A stretch of 64,000 nucleotides of DNA from Planctomycetaceae bacterium (lineage in GTDB: Bacteria; Planctomycetota; Planctomycetia; Planctomycetales; Planctomycetaceae), in contig JAKFVC010000001.1 of NCBI GenBank assembly GCA_021732415.1, positions 30,001 to 94,000 on the forward strand, read 5' to 3'. The notes under the pieces were generated by a model. It was given only the letters and a program-made list of their open reading frames with translations, did no database searches and was not told the origin of the DNA. Within the stretch, counting starts at the first letter, position 1; every line of letters begins with the position of its first letter. Below are positions 27,652-36,145 of this stretch, one piece after another. The position numbers were made by a program, and so were the translations under genes.

Positions 27652-27827
27652 GAGTGTTCCCTTTCAAGTTGCGATCTCATCCCGCCCTGCACGGAGCGCA
27701 CAAATTCAGAATGCGACTCATATCAACAACCGTAGATGCTGCATTCTATCGACGTCTGCCGTTACGTTTCAATACAAACATTGGTTTTTGAACAGGCGTT
27801 CGGTATTTCTGTCTTGGAAACGTCTGA

Positions 27828-27884
27828 TCCCATCGGTCCTATTTGTCCCATTCCCAATTCATGGGACTTATGGGACCTATGGGA
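27828..27884. repeat. ATGGGACTTATGGGA-type inverted repeat, copy 2
   Basis: The arms 27828-27851 and 27861-27884 are 24 bp with four mismatches and a 9-bp loop. They lie between divergent genes; copies 1 and 3 are at 11500-11582 and 63160-63242. The rest of this 385-bp gap shows nothing else. Confidence 0.8.
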
Positions 27885-28036
27885 GGGGAGGCCGGACAAC
27901 TGCGATAACCCGCGGAGTTTCGCCAATCAGGAATGATTCCGGGATCGTTCGCCACGTAATGATCCGTTTTTTGTTCGCCCTCTGGGGTGACCTTCGCCTC
28001 GGGAAAGGTTGCAATCCAGGTCGATACTGGAAGCGT

Positions 28037-28726
28037 ATGGAGACACCGCCCCCCACTTCCGAGTCCGCTCCCTCAGCCGGCATTCTTCCGGCTTGGTCTC
28101 TCCGTACGCGGTGGATTGTGTCGCTGTTGTTGTTGTGGCACCTCTCGGCGGTTGTCGTGGGGCCGGCAGCAGTCGCTCCTACTTCGGGGCTGATGGCCAG
28201 TCTCTGGGATTGGTACCAGCCTTATCTGGATGCGCTCTACTTAAACCACGGATACCACTTCTTTGCTCCGGAACCTGGACCGAGCCATTTAATCCGCTAC
28301 GAACTGGGCTTTGCGGACGGAACAGAGAAAAGTGGACTCTTTCCCCACAAGACTCAGCATCAACCGCGGTTGCTGTATCATCGACACTTCATGCTCAGCG
28401 AACACCTGAGCCAATTCGCCGAACCGGGGACGCCACCTGAGTACCTACTGGCTTTCAGCCGGTCCTATGCGTCCCATTTGCTGGTGGAACATCACGCCCA
28501 ACAGGTGAAACTGATCCTGGTCCGCCACTTGATCCCGCGGCCGGAGCAAGTCCTGGCCGGAATGACACTGACTGACAAAAGCCTGTATTTCGAGCGGCCC
28601 CTGGGGACTTTTAGAGCAGACGGAACGGCCGATTTGCCTAAGCAGATTACACCTGCGAACGATTCACCGACGATTCCCGATCAAACAGCAGAAAGACTGC
28701 CAGAACGAGCCCCCAATCGGCGATAA
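28037..28726 (+). CDS. Small membrane-anchored protein preceding the HTTM gene
   Basis: A 229-residue protein I cannot assign to a named family. One hydrophobic helix near the N-terminus (WIVSLLLLWHLSAVVVGPAA, about 29-48) anchors it. The remaining part is rich in His and aromatic residues (YLNHGYHFFAPEPGPSHLIRYEL, LLYHRHFMLSEHL). It directly precedes an HTTM-domain gene on the same strand, suggesting a functional pair. The frame stays open far upstream across the opposite-strand DUF1501 gene, but that part is a shadow. ATG 28037 (METPPPTSE) is my choice; ATG 27959 is possible. Confidence 0.6.
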   Translation: METPPPTSESAPSAGILPAWSLRTRWIVSLLLLWHLSAVVVGPAAVAPTSGLMASLWDWYQPYLDALYLNHGYHFFAPEPGPSHLIRYELGFADGTEKSGLFPHKTQHQPRLLYHRHFMLSEHLSQFAEPGTPPEYLLAFSRSYASHLLVEHHAQQVKLILVRHLIPRPEQVLAGMTLTDKSLYFERPLGTFRADGTADLPKQITPANDSPTIPDQTAERLPERAPNRR

Positions 28727-28750
28727 GACGATTTAAGGACGCACGGTATC

Positions 28751-28888
28751 GTGGGACGGGTCTCCAGGCCCGTCCGTCCCGCCGGTGGCCGGAAATCACA
28801 AATATCAGAGGTCCGCAACTACCCCAGGAGAAAGCCCACTTTTCCTCGGATAACCGACTGGACGGACGGGCCGGGAGACCCGTCCCAC
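28751..28888. repeat. REP pair (GTGG family)
   Basis: Units 28751-28780 and 28860-28888 in inverted orientation match with one mismatch over 29 bp. Each starts GTGG-GACGGG. They fill most of the gap between the small membrane protein and the HTTM gene. Confidence 0.85.
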
Positions 28889-28928
28889 GGTTTCATCCAC
28901 CTGATCCTAACGCTTCCGGAAGACCGAC

Positions 28929-29960
28929 ATGCAGTTGCTTCGAGATTACTTCCGCGACTTGATCCAGACGACCTCTGCCAACTGGGATCGTTTCTGGTTC
29001 ACTCCGGCCGATCCCGCGACGATTGGGTTGTTGCGGATTCTGGTCGGCGGGATGATTCTCTATACGCACGCCGTCTGGTCACTCAATCTCAACGCGTTTT
29101 TTGGGCCCCACGCGTGGCTCAACCGCGACGTTGTTGGACTGATGCAGCGCGACGGCTATCAATGGAGCTACCTCTGGCTGTGTGAATCACCGGCCGCCCT
29201 CTGGACCGTGCATGGACTGGCCCTGGCAGTTTGCTTGCTGTTCATGCTGGGTGTGTGGACGCGAGTGACCTCGATTCTGACGTGCCTCATTACGCTCAGC
29301 TACGCTCATCGCGCACCGGAGGCGATGTACGGTCTCGATCAGATCAACGGGTTTCTTTCGCTTTATCTGGCAGTGGCCTATCTCGGCATCGAACCTCGCG
29401 GAAGTGCGTATTCTCTCGATCGCTGGATGACTTCCAGAAACCTGCCGCGACCGCTCCCCGCCACTTCACCGAGCATCACCGCCAACATTGCCACGCGGTT
29501 GATTCAGGTGCATATGTGCGTGCTGTACTTGTTTGCAGGACTGTCGAAACTCCAGGGCGAAGCCTGGTGGGATGGCACCGCAATCTGGGGTGCTTTCGCG
29601 AATCTGGAATATCAGTCGCTCGATATGCTGTGGCTGGTCCATCAGCCTTGGCTAATCAACCTGATGACCCATGTCACGGTGGTCTGGGAGATCACGTACA
29701 TCGCCCTGATCTGGGGTCGTCTGACGCGTCCCATCGTGCTGGCGCTGGCGATTCCCGTCCATTTGGGAATCTGCTGTTTCCTGGGAATGATGACGTTCGG
29801 GTCGATCATGTTGATTGCCAACCTGGCGTTCGTATCACCGGCCCTGATCCGAGGTCTTCTGGATCGCAATACCACGCGAAAGTTTGGCCATGCGCTCAGC
29901 GGCCCCAAGTGGTTGCAAAGTTCGCGGAAGCAGAACGCTGGCAGCAAGACCAGCCGGTAG
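28929..29960 (+). CDS. HTTM domain membrane protein (vitamin K carboxylase-like)
   Basis: A 343-residue polytopic membrane protein with the HTTM fold shared with vitamin K-dependent gamma-glutamyl carboxylase. Recognisable stretches are TIGLLRILVGGMILYTHAVWSLNLNAFFGPHAWL, LLFMLGVWTRVTSILTCLITLSYAHRAP, LIQVHMCVLYLFAGLSKLQGEAWWDGTAIW and IPVHLGICCFLGMMTFGSIMLIANLAFV. About eight transmembrane helices. The carboxylase activity of bacterial HTTM proteins is unproven, so only the fold is claimed. It follows the small anchored protein by about 200 bp, with a REP pair in the gap. Confidence 0.85.
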   Translation: MQLLRDYFRDLIQTTSANWDRFWFTPADPATIGLLRILVGGMILYTHAVWSLNLNAFFGPHAWLNRDVVGLMQRDGYQWSYLWLCESPAALWTVHGLALAVCLLFMLGVWTRVTSILTCLITLSYAHRAPEAMYGLDQINGFLSLYLAVAYLGIEPRGSAYSLDRWMTSRNLPRPLPATSPSITANIATRLIQVHMCVLYLFAGLSKLQGEAWWDGTAIWGAFANLEYQSLDMLWLVHQPWLINLMTHVTVVWEITYIALIWGRLTRPIVLALAIPVHLGICCFLGMMTFGSIMLIANLAFVSPALIRGLLDRNTTRKFGHALSGPKWLQSSRKQNAGSKTSR

Positions 29961-30080
29961 CGAGAATTCCTCGACAATGTTACAGTCGCCGCTCAGGACA
30001 ACGCCGTGAAGGATTTTGGGGCGCCGAAATTCCGAGTTGCCGGGAGGGCGCAGGCTGTTCTCAAGGGGGAATGGTGATTT

Positions 30081-32081
30081 GTGAATGACACTGGCCCACT
30101 TCGACGGCCCCTCGTCGCAGCAACCGCTCGTAATGAAATCATCGCTTGCGTGCTGCTCATCGCTTTGACCGGAATCGCTTACGCGGGCGTTCTGACAAAT
30201 GGATTTGTGAATTTTGATGACAACGTCTATGTGACATCCAACCCCTCGGTCCAACAGGGACTGACCCCCGCAGGCATCAAATATGCCTGGACGACGTTCG
30301 ATAGCGGCAATTACCACCCCCTGACGTGGCTGTCGCTGGAGGCGGACTACAGTCTTTACCGATTGAAGCCGGCCGGATTCCACGCGACGAATCTGCTGCT
30401 GCACCTTGTTAACTCTGTGTTGCTGCTGTTACTGTTGCGGCGAATGAGCGGCATGCTCGTGCCCAGCGCCACTGTGGCTCTGCTGTTCGCATTGCATCCG
30501 CTGCACGTCGAATCGGTCGCCTGGGTGTCTGAACGTAAGGACGTGCTCAGCACATTTTTCCTGATCCTGGCGGTGTGGGCATACCAGTGGTACGCGGCCC
30601 AACCGGCGATCGGCCGGCATCTCGTCGTGGGCGCGCTGATGCTGCTCGGTTTGCTGTCCAAATCGATGCTCGTGAGCCTGCCGCTGCTATTGCTATTGCT
30701 GGATGTCTGGCCGCTAAAGCGCTTGTCTCTGCCATGGGCTCCGGCGTCTTCCGCTGGAGACGACGCAGGGATCGGAACAAAACCCGCACCCAGTGATTCA
30801 GAACTCGGCGTCTCCGCCCTGGTCTACGAAAAGCTCCCCTGGTTCGGGCTGACCGCTGTGTGGATCGTTCTCACGATCGTATCGCAAGGCTCGGCAGGCT
30901 CATTTGATTCCCTGAGGCGCGTTTCGCCGCTGATTCGTATCGGTAACGCATTCAATGCCTATGCCTGGTATCTGGGTAAGACGTTCTGGCCGACGGGGCT
31001 CACGGTCTTTTATCCGCATCCTGAATCGTCATTGACGCTGCTGATGGTCGGGATCGGGATTGCCACGCTGATTGGAGTTTCGTTACTGATTGCCGTGCTG
31101 CCCCGCGGTCGCGCCCCGGCGGCGGTCGGCTGGTTGTGGTTTCTGGTGTCGCTCGTCCCGGTGATTGGAATCGTGCAAGTGGGATCGCAGGCTTATGCCG
31201 ATCGCTACGCGTATGTGCCGCACATCGGTCTGTTTATCATGCTCGTATTTGGCGTCTCTCAGTCTGTCGCCTGGCGAGGCGTCGCCCGCGGGATGGGCGG
31301 GTTGGCGGTGGCGATCGTCCTGCTCGGATGCGTGGTGTTGACACGGACGCAAGTGACTTATTGGCGGGACAGCGAGGCCTTGTGGCAACACGCTCTCGCG
31401 GTCAATCCGAACCACTTTGTGGCCTGCCTCAAGCTGGGGAATATCCGCCTGGAACGACGCCAGTTCGACGGGGCCGCGGTTTATTTTGGCAAGGCCGTGC
31501 GATTGAAACCGAAAGTGGCGGATGCCCATGCCAATCTCGGCGCGGCTTTACAGGGGCTGAGGCGCATTTCGGAGGCCGAACAAGAGTACCTGACGGCTCT
31601 GCGGCTCAGTCCACGACACGAAGTAGCCCTCAAAAATCTGGCAGCGTTGCTCAAGGCACGAGGAGATCTGCGGGGCGCGCGACCACTCTTAGCCACACTG
31701 GTCGAAGTGCAGCCGAAGATTCCAGAACTTCGCAGCCAATATGGCCTCGTCCTGGGTCGCTTGGGCGAGTTCGACGAAGCAGCCAATCAGTTCTCGATTG
31801 TGTTGCGGCAAAACCCTAAATCGCCTGATGCCGAGAACAACTTGGGCATGACGTTAATGCAACTCGGTCGCGACGCCGATGCGAAACCGCACATTGAGCG
31901 TGCCCTGCAGTTGGCCCCGAAATTTACCAGTGCCCATTTCAATCTGGCCGAGTTGCTGGAGCGGGAAAAAGACTTTGCCGGGGCCCAGGAGCACTTTGCA
32001 GAGGTGTTGCGCCTGAGTCCGAATGACGCGGAAGCCCGGCAACGTCTGCAAAAGCTCGAGCAGCGTGGGAAGTCCCGGTAG
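30081..32081 (+). CDS. TMTC-like membrane glycosyltransferase with TPR domain
   Basis: A 666-residue protein. The first 420 residues hold about ten transmembrane helices, with the early loop FVNFDDNVYVTSNPSVQQGLTPAGIKYAWTTF and FALHPLHVESVAWVSERKDVLSTFF. These are hallmarks of the TMTC / GT-C-type O-mannosyltransferase family. Residues 430-660 are TPR repeats (for example FVACLKLGNIRLERRQFDGAAVYFGKAVRL, then PDAENNLGMTLMQLGRDADAKPHIERALQLAP). Protein O-glycosylation is an inference from the eukaryotic homologues. GTG start at 30081 with GGGGGA upstream. 120 bp after the HTTM gene on the same strand. Confidence 0.78.
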   Translation: MNDTGPLRRPLVAATARNEIIACVLLIALTGIAYAGVLTNGFVNFDDNVYVTSNPSVQQGLTPAGIKYAWTTFDSGNYHPLTWLSLEADYSLYRLKPAGFHATNLLLHLVNSVLLLLLLRRMSGMLVPSATVALLFALHPLHVESVAWVSERKDVLSTFFLILAVWAYQWYAAQPAIGRHLVVGALMLLGLLSKSMLVSLPLLLLLLDVWPLKRLSLPWAPASSAGDDAGIGTKPAPSDSELGVSALVYEKLPWFGLTAVWIVLTIVSQGSAGSFDSLRRVSPLIRIGNAFNAYAWYLGKTFWPTGLTVFYPHPESSLTLLMVGIGIATLIGVSLLIAVLPRGRAPAAVGWLWFLVSLVPVIGIVQVGSQAYADRYAYVPHIGLFIMLVFGVSQSVAWRGVARGMGGLAVAIVLLGCVVLTRTQVTYWRDSEALWQHALAVNPNHFVACLKLGNIRLERRQFDGAAVYFGKAVRLKPKVADAHANLGAALQGLRRISEAEQEYLTALRLSPRHEVALKNLAALLKARGDLRGARPLLATLVEVQPKIPELRSQYGLVLGRLGEFDEAANQFSIVLRQNPKSPDAENNLGMTLMQLGRDADAKPHIERALQLAPKFTSAHFNLAELLEREKDFAGAQEHFAEVLRLSPNDAEARQRLQKLEQRGKSR

Positions 32082-32299
32082 GCCATCGGCGGGGTATGCT
32101 TCTGGGATCTTCTGCGGAAATCGATACTCAGAACCAGTGGCTAGCGCCAATCCACTCACAAAGTCGTCTTGAACCCTCGCCCTCACCGGTCCTTAACCTG
32201 CCCGAGACTTGAAGAACTGCTCCTGACGCATAAGATAGGCGTAGCCGCGCTTTGCGGATTCTGCGTAACAGCTTAACGCACGCCCCTCGGGAACCCACC

Positions 32300-33373
32300 A
32301 TGCCTCGCCGCCTTGGCTCTGCCCTTGCTCTCCGTTGGAAGAACGTTTTCGTCGGTACGAGTGCCGCTTTGGGTCTGCTCGGACTCGCCCTTTCGGTCGG
32401 AATGGACTCGACTGCAGCCGCCGACAAACCCGCCGCTAAGATCAAAACGCCGTCCGGACTGCCCGATGTTCTGCATCCGGAAGACAATCCGCATCTGGCG
32501 GAAAAGGTCGCTCTGGGAGCCCAACTTTACTTCGACCCCCGTCTCTCCGCCGACAGCACGGTTTCGTGTGCCTCGTGCCACGACCCTGAAAAAGGCTGGA
32601 GCAACGGTGAGGCTGTCGCCACGGGCGTCGGTGGTCAAAAAGGGGGCCGCGGTGCCCCGACGATCATCAACACAGCCTTCCAAACCTTGCAGTTCTGGGA
32701 TGGCCGTGCTGGAACCCTGGAAGAACAGGCACTCGGCCCGATTCAAAATCCCATTGAAATGAACATGACGCTGCCGGAAGTCGTCAAACGCTTGAACGGA
32801 ATTGCCGGCTACAAAAAACAGTTCAAAGAAATCTATGGCACCGATGTGACGTCAGAGGGCATTGCCAAGGCCATTGCGGCCTTCGAACGAACGGTTCTGT
32901 CCGGAGATGCCCCGTATGACCGGTTCACCGCGGGTGATGCCAAGGCCTTGACGCCTGCAGCACAACGTGGCCGAGCGCTGTTCTTCGGGGCAGCTCGTTG
33001 TAGCTCGTGCCACAGCGGACCCAACTTTACCGACAACGCCTTCCATAACATCGGCGTCGGGATGCAACACGAGAAGCCCGATGTGGGCCGTTTTGCTCTC
33101 AGCAAGATCGAAGGCGACACCGGCAGTTTCAAGACGCCGACTCTGCGTGAGATCGCGAAGACCGCCCCCTACATGCACGACGGCCACCTGAAGACGCTGG
33201 AAGATGTTGTCGCCTATTACAACAAGGGCGGCACCGAAAACCCGTACCTCGACGAAGAAATTTTTCCACTGAAGCTGACCAAGGAACAGATCGCTGACCT
33301 GGTGGTCTTCCTGAAAGAGGGTTTGAGCAGCAGTTCGTATCCGCTGGTCAAAGCCCCGAAGTTGCCCGAGTAA
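32300..33373 (+). CDS. Periplasmic di-haem cytochrome c peroxidase (MauG/CcpA type)
   Basis: A 357-residue exported protein with two haem c sites: SCASCHD (Cys90, Cys93, His94) and RCSSCHSG (Cys234, Cys237, His238). Between and after them come the family blocks NPIEMNMTLPEVVKRLNGIAGYKKQFKEIYG, KAIAAFERTVLSGDAPYDRF, TPTLREIAKTAPYMHDGHLKTLEDVVAYYN and LVVFLKEGL. N-terminal signal around FVGTSAALGLLGLALSVGMDST. It reduces hydrogen peroxide or oxidises a partner, using electrons from a cytochrome. ATG 32300 is preferred over the upstream start at 32252. A hairpin (33387-33427, GACACAGG stem) follows. Confidence 0.92.
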   Translation: MPRRLGSALALRWKNVFVGTSAALGLLGLALSVGMDSTAAADKPAAKIKTPSGLPDVLHPEDNPHLAEKVALGAQLYFDPRLSADSTVSCASCHDPEKGWSNGEAVATGVGGQKGGRGAPTIINTAFQTLQFWDGRAGTLEEQALGPIQNPIEMNMTLPEVVKRLNGIAGYKKQFKEIYGTDVTSEGIAKAIAAFERTVLSGDAPYDRFTAGDAKALTPAAQRGRALFFGAARCSSCHSGPNFTDNAFHNIGVGMQHEKPDVGRFALSKIEGDTGSFKTPTLREIAKTAPYMHDGHLKTLEDVVAYYNKGGTENPYLDEEIFPLKLTKEQIADLVVFLKEGLSSSSYPLVKAPKLPE

Positions 33374-33493
33374 TCCGTCTGAATTCGACACAGGGAGCTG
33401 GCCGCTCGTTGGCCTGCGTCCTGTGTCTGTGATAAAACCCACACTGTCAACGACGTTCATTCACGTAACACACACCAGAAAGCGAGACTTTCG

Positions 33494-34510
33494 ATGATTG
33501 GCAAACACGCGTGGCTCTTGGGCTTGAGCGTATCGTTCATGGGCGTGGCCGCCTTCGCCGCGGACCCGAAGACGACTGTCGTGGCAACGGGCATCGATAA
33601 TCCCTCGGGATTGGCACTCCAGACGACAACGGGTGATCTGTTTGTCGCCGCGCGTTCGGGTGTCCATCGCTTGACGTTGGGCGAGAAGCCCGCCTTAACC
33701 GTGGAAATTAACGGCTTTAATACAGACATCTACGGCAAAGGTCCCAAATACAACATCGGCCCGCTAGGCGTGGCGATGATCAACGAAAACTTTCTGGTTG
33801 TTGCCGACGGTGGCAATCCCGATGAAAAGGAAGTAGTTCTGGTGATGGAAGTCGGTAATAAAGCACCGAAAACCCCATCCACTCCCAAGGATGCTGATAA
33901 GGTGCTGGGGCCGATCAAGGCGGGCAAGGAGTCGGCCAAGGGTGAAGGCAACTACTACGGTGTGGCGATCAGCAGTGATGCCATTTTCGTGACTTGCAAT
34001 GGCGACGATACGAAGGGCTGGATCGCACGATCGAAGATTACAGATGGCGAGCCCGGTCCGTTGACGCCGTTTATCGCCACCAAGGTTGCGACCGGCGTGG
34101 ATGCTCCCGTGGGCATCACGTTCTCGAAGGACGGCAAGGAACTCGTCGTCAGCCAGATGGGCGAAATGAACGTCGCCAACGACAGCCTGCTGACGATGTA
34201 CAATCCGGCTGACGGCAAGTTGATCAAGTCGTTGAAAACCGGTCTGCACGACATCGCCGGTTTGGCCTACAGCCCCAAGACGGGCAAGCTGTACGTGGTC
34301 GACTTCGCGTGGGTGAAGACCAGCGAAGGTGGCCTGTTCGAATTGACCGTCGAAGGCGACAAGGTCACCGCCAAGAAGGTGCTCAGCCTGGACAAGCCGA
34401 CGTCGCTCGCCTTCGGCAAAGACGGACATCTCTACATCACCGAATTCGGCACCAGCGAAGACGAGAAGAAGCCCGCTGGCAAGGTCCTTCGCGTCGATGC
34501 TGAGCTGTAA
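33494..34510 (+). CDS. Exported beta-propeller protein
   Basis: A 338-residue secreted protein. Signal MIGKHAWLLGLSVSFMGVAAFA. The rest is a series of strand-rich repeats such as NPSGLALQTTTGDLFVAAR, YYGVAISSDAIFVTCNGDD, PVGITFSKDGKELVVSQ, DIAGLAYSPKTGKLYVVDFAW and PTSLAFGKDGHLYITEFGT, reading as a six-bladed NHL/SMP-30-like propeller. No catalytic residues identified. It follows the di-haem peroxidase gene by 120 bp on the same strand, so a joint redox or binding role in the periplasm is possible but unproven. Confidence 0.72.
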   Translation: MIGKHAWLLGLSVSFMGVAAFAADPKTTVVATGIDNPSGLALQTTTGDLFVAARSGVHRLTLGEKPALTVEINGFNTDIYGKGPKYNIGPLGVAMINENFLVVADGGNPDEKEVVLVMEVGNKAPKTPSTPKDADKVLGPIKAGKESAKGEGNYYGVAISSDAIFVTCNGDDTKGWIARSKITDGEPGPLTPFIATKVATGVDAPVGITFSKDGKELVVSQMGEMNVANDSLLTMYNPADGKLIKSLKTGLHDIAGLAYSPKTGKLYVVDFAWVKTSEGGLFELTVEGDKVTAKKVLSLDKPTSLAFGKDGHLYITEFGTSEDEKKPAGKVLRVDAEL

Positions 34511-34538
34511 GCATTGGTCGAACGCGAGAAACAGTCGC

Positions 34539-34601
34539 ATGTAACAACAGATCTGGTGAGCCGGGCGGCGTAAGCCCCCGGGCTCACCTGCCTGGTTACA
34601 T
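34539..34601. repeat. Inverted repeat downstream of the propeller gene
   Basis: Imperfect stem between about 34539-34566 and 34577-34601; the arms share ATGTAAC at the outside and GGTGAGCC at the inside. May serve as a terminator hairpin, but there is no T-tract. Confidence 0.55.
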
Positions 34602-34673
34602 CTGGGCTCCGACTACGAATCGGCCTTATCACCTTGACGACATCAAACTCGCACGGGTGACCTGAAAGAGTGA

Positions 34674-35126
34674 GTGAATTTGCAATCCGGCTCGCCAACG
34701 ACGCCGCTTGTTCCCCACGGAATGCTGGAAACAGCACTCTATGTGGACGATCTGCTCGTCGCGGAAAAGTTCTATACATCCCTGCTGGGTCTGCAAAAAC
34801 ACTCGATCGATCCGAAGCGGCATCTCTTCTACTATTGTGGTTCGGGGATGCTGCTGTTGTTTCAAGTGGGAGCCACGAATCACCCCGGATTGGTAATCGG
34901 TGGAGGTGAGATTCCAGCCCACGGTGCGGTCGGTCCGGGACATGTTGCTTTCCGCATCTGGGCCTCAGAAATCGAGCTCTGGCGGTCGCGTCTGGCGACA
35001 GCCGGGGTACCGCTGGAAACCGAAATCGTGTGGCCTCAAGGGGGGCACTCACTTTACTTTCGAGACCCATCCGGAAATAGTTTAGAGCTCGCGACCCCGC
35101 AATTGTGGGGTTTTCCGGAGGCGTAA
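34674..35126 (+). CDS. VOC (glyoxalase/bleomycin-resistance) family protein
   Basis: A 150-residue vicinal-oxygen-chelate protein. The first beta-alpha-beta-beta-beta module is LETALYVDDLLVAEKFYTSLLGLQ...FYYCGSGMLLLFQVG, the second HVAFRIWASEIELWRSRLATAGVPLE...HSLYFRDPSGNSLELATP. The His at the start of the second module and Glu in NSLELAT are metal-ligand candidates. Function within the superfamily (lyase, dioxygenase or resistance) cannot be deduced. GTG start at 34674 with AAAGAG upstream. Confidence 0.82.
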   Translation: MNLQSGSPTTPLVPHGMLETALYVDDLLVAEKFYTSLLGLQKHSIDPKRHLFYYCGSGMLLLFQVGATNHPGLVIGGGEIPAHGAVGPGHVAFRIWASEIELWRSRLATAGVPLETEIVWPQGGHSLYFRDPSGNSLELATPQLWGFPEA

Positions 35127-35143
35127 GCACGACTCGCCCTCGG

Positions 35144-35249
35144 GTAGCTTGGCTCTCCAGAGCCGGGCGGAATTGGTAGATCAAAACATTTGCCCGACTC
35201 TGGAGAGTCAGGCTACAAATAAGTACTCGACTCCGAAGGGTCGGGCTAC
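35144..35249. repeat. REP cluster (GTAG family), three units
   Basis: Units at 35144-35168, 35192-35216 (inverted) and about 35227-35249 (inverted). The left unit has the stem GGCTC/GAGCC while the middle has GACTC/GAGTC, a paired change that keeps the hairpin. It lies between the VOC gene and ahpC. Confidence 0.85.
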
Positions 35250-35344
35250 GGCGAAATTCGGCCCGGTCTATCGACCAGCGGCTGCAGATAATGCGGGGAT
35301 GAATTTCGACTCCCTGCTCCCACAGAAACCGAGGAAATTGTTAC

Positions 35345-35887
35345 ATGACCGCACGTGTTGGACAGCCCGCCCCCGAAGTGTCCGTTCAAGCTTATGACCG
35401 TCGCAAAGACGGCACCGACGCTCAATTTTCGACTGTCAACCTGGCCGACTACCGTGGCAAGTGGGTTTGCCTCTACTTCTACCCTCTCGACTTCACCTTC
35501 GTCTGCCCGACCGAAATCGTGTCATTCAATGACAACATCGGCGAATTCGAAGACCGCGACTGCGTCCTGCTGACCGCCAGCACCGACAGCGCCTACTCGC
35601 ACAAGGGCTGGTGCGACGCTCATAAAGACCTGGCCAAGATGAAGCATTTGATGCTGGCCGATACGACCCGCAAGCTGACCGAGGGCTTCGGCATTCTGAA
35701 GGAAGACCTGGGAATCGCTTACCGCGGGACATTCCTGATTGATCCTCAAGGGATCGTGCGTTACGCCAGCGTGAACGACCTGAGCGTCGGCCGTAACGTG
35801 CCGGAAGTTCTGCGGATTCTCGATGCTCTGCAGACTGACAAGCTGTGTCCGTGCAACTGGAAGAAGGGTGAGGGGACGTTGAACTAG
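35345..35887 (+). CDS. ahpC: Peroxiredoxin (AhpC type, typical 2-Cys)
   Basis: A 180-residue cytosolic peroxidase reducing hydrogen peroxide and organic peroxides. The peroxidatic cysteine is Cys54 in FTFVCPTEIVSF. Resolving cysteine candidates are Cys168 and Cys170 in KLCPCNWKKGEG. Typical blocks are YRGKWVCLYFYPLDFTFVCPTE and TASTDSAYSHKGWC, plus GTFLIDPQGIVRYASVND. No ahpF follows; an AhpD-like gene lies 260 bp downstream and may be the reductant. A terminator hairpin at 36086-36123 separates them, so separate transcription is likely. Confidence 0.92.
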   Translation: MTARVGQPAPEVSVQAYDRRKDGTDAQFSTVNLADYRGKWVCLYFYPLDFTFVCPTEIVSFNDNIGEFEDRDCVLLTASTDSAYSHKGWCDAHKDLAKMKHLMLADTTRKLTEGFGILKEDLGIAYRGTFLIDPQGIVRYASVNDLSVGRNVPEVLRILDALQTDKLCPCNWKKGEGTLN

Positions 35888-35921
35888 AGAGCATTAACAA
35901 GGGCTTGCCCAGACTGAATGG

Positions 35922-36044
35922 GTGAGGGTGCCGGTGTGTGAGGGTATGAGGGTAGAAAAATCCAATCGACTTCGGGTTCTCCTCTTACTCCGTTACTCTC
36001 GCACCCTCATACTCTCAAACGTTTTCGATTGCCCAAATATTAAG
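35922..36044. repeat. Dispersed repeat with inverted arms, copy 1
   Basis: About 120 bp holding GTGAGGGTATGAG near the left and a CTCATACTCTCAAAC arm near the right, followed by TTCGATTGCCC. It is homologous along its length to 39314-39432 (copy 2). Both lie in intergenic DNA. Confidence 0.7.
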
Positions 36045-36085
36045 GGCAACCGGTCCAACGTCTGCGGCACTATCGAAAAAAATTC

Positions 36086-36123
36086 ACAGCCCGGTGGCGA
36101 CTCCTGCCCGCCGGGCTGTTTTC
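36086..36123 (+). terminator. Intrinsic terminator between ahpC and ahpD
   Basis: Stem ACAGCCCGG/CCGGGCTGT (36086-36094 with 36111-36119) followed by TTTTC. Confidence 0.7.
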
Positions 36124-36145
36124 ACAACTGAGGATTGCTTCAAAA

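Noticed and set aside
27467..28036. Long upstream extension of the small membrane protein frame
   Set aside because: It runs antisense across the DUF1501 gene and through an intergenic repeat, with no signs of coding.
35922..36131. Small open frame with a translation similar to one at about 39320-39450
   Set aside because: The similarity comes from the dispersed repeat in which both lie. The frame lacks a convincing start signal.
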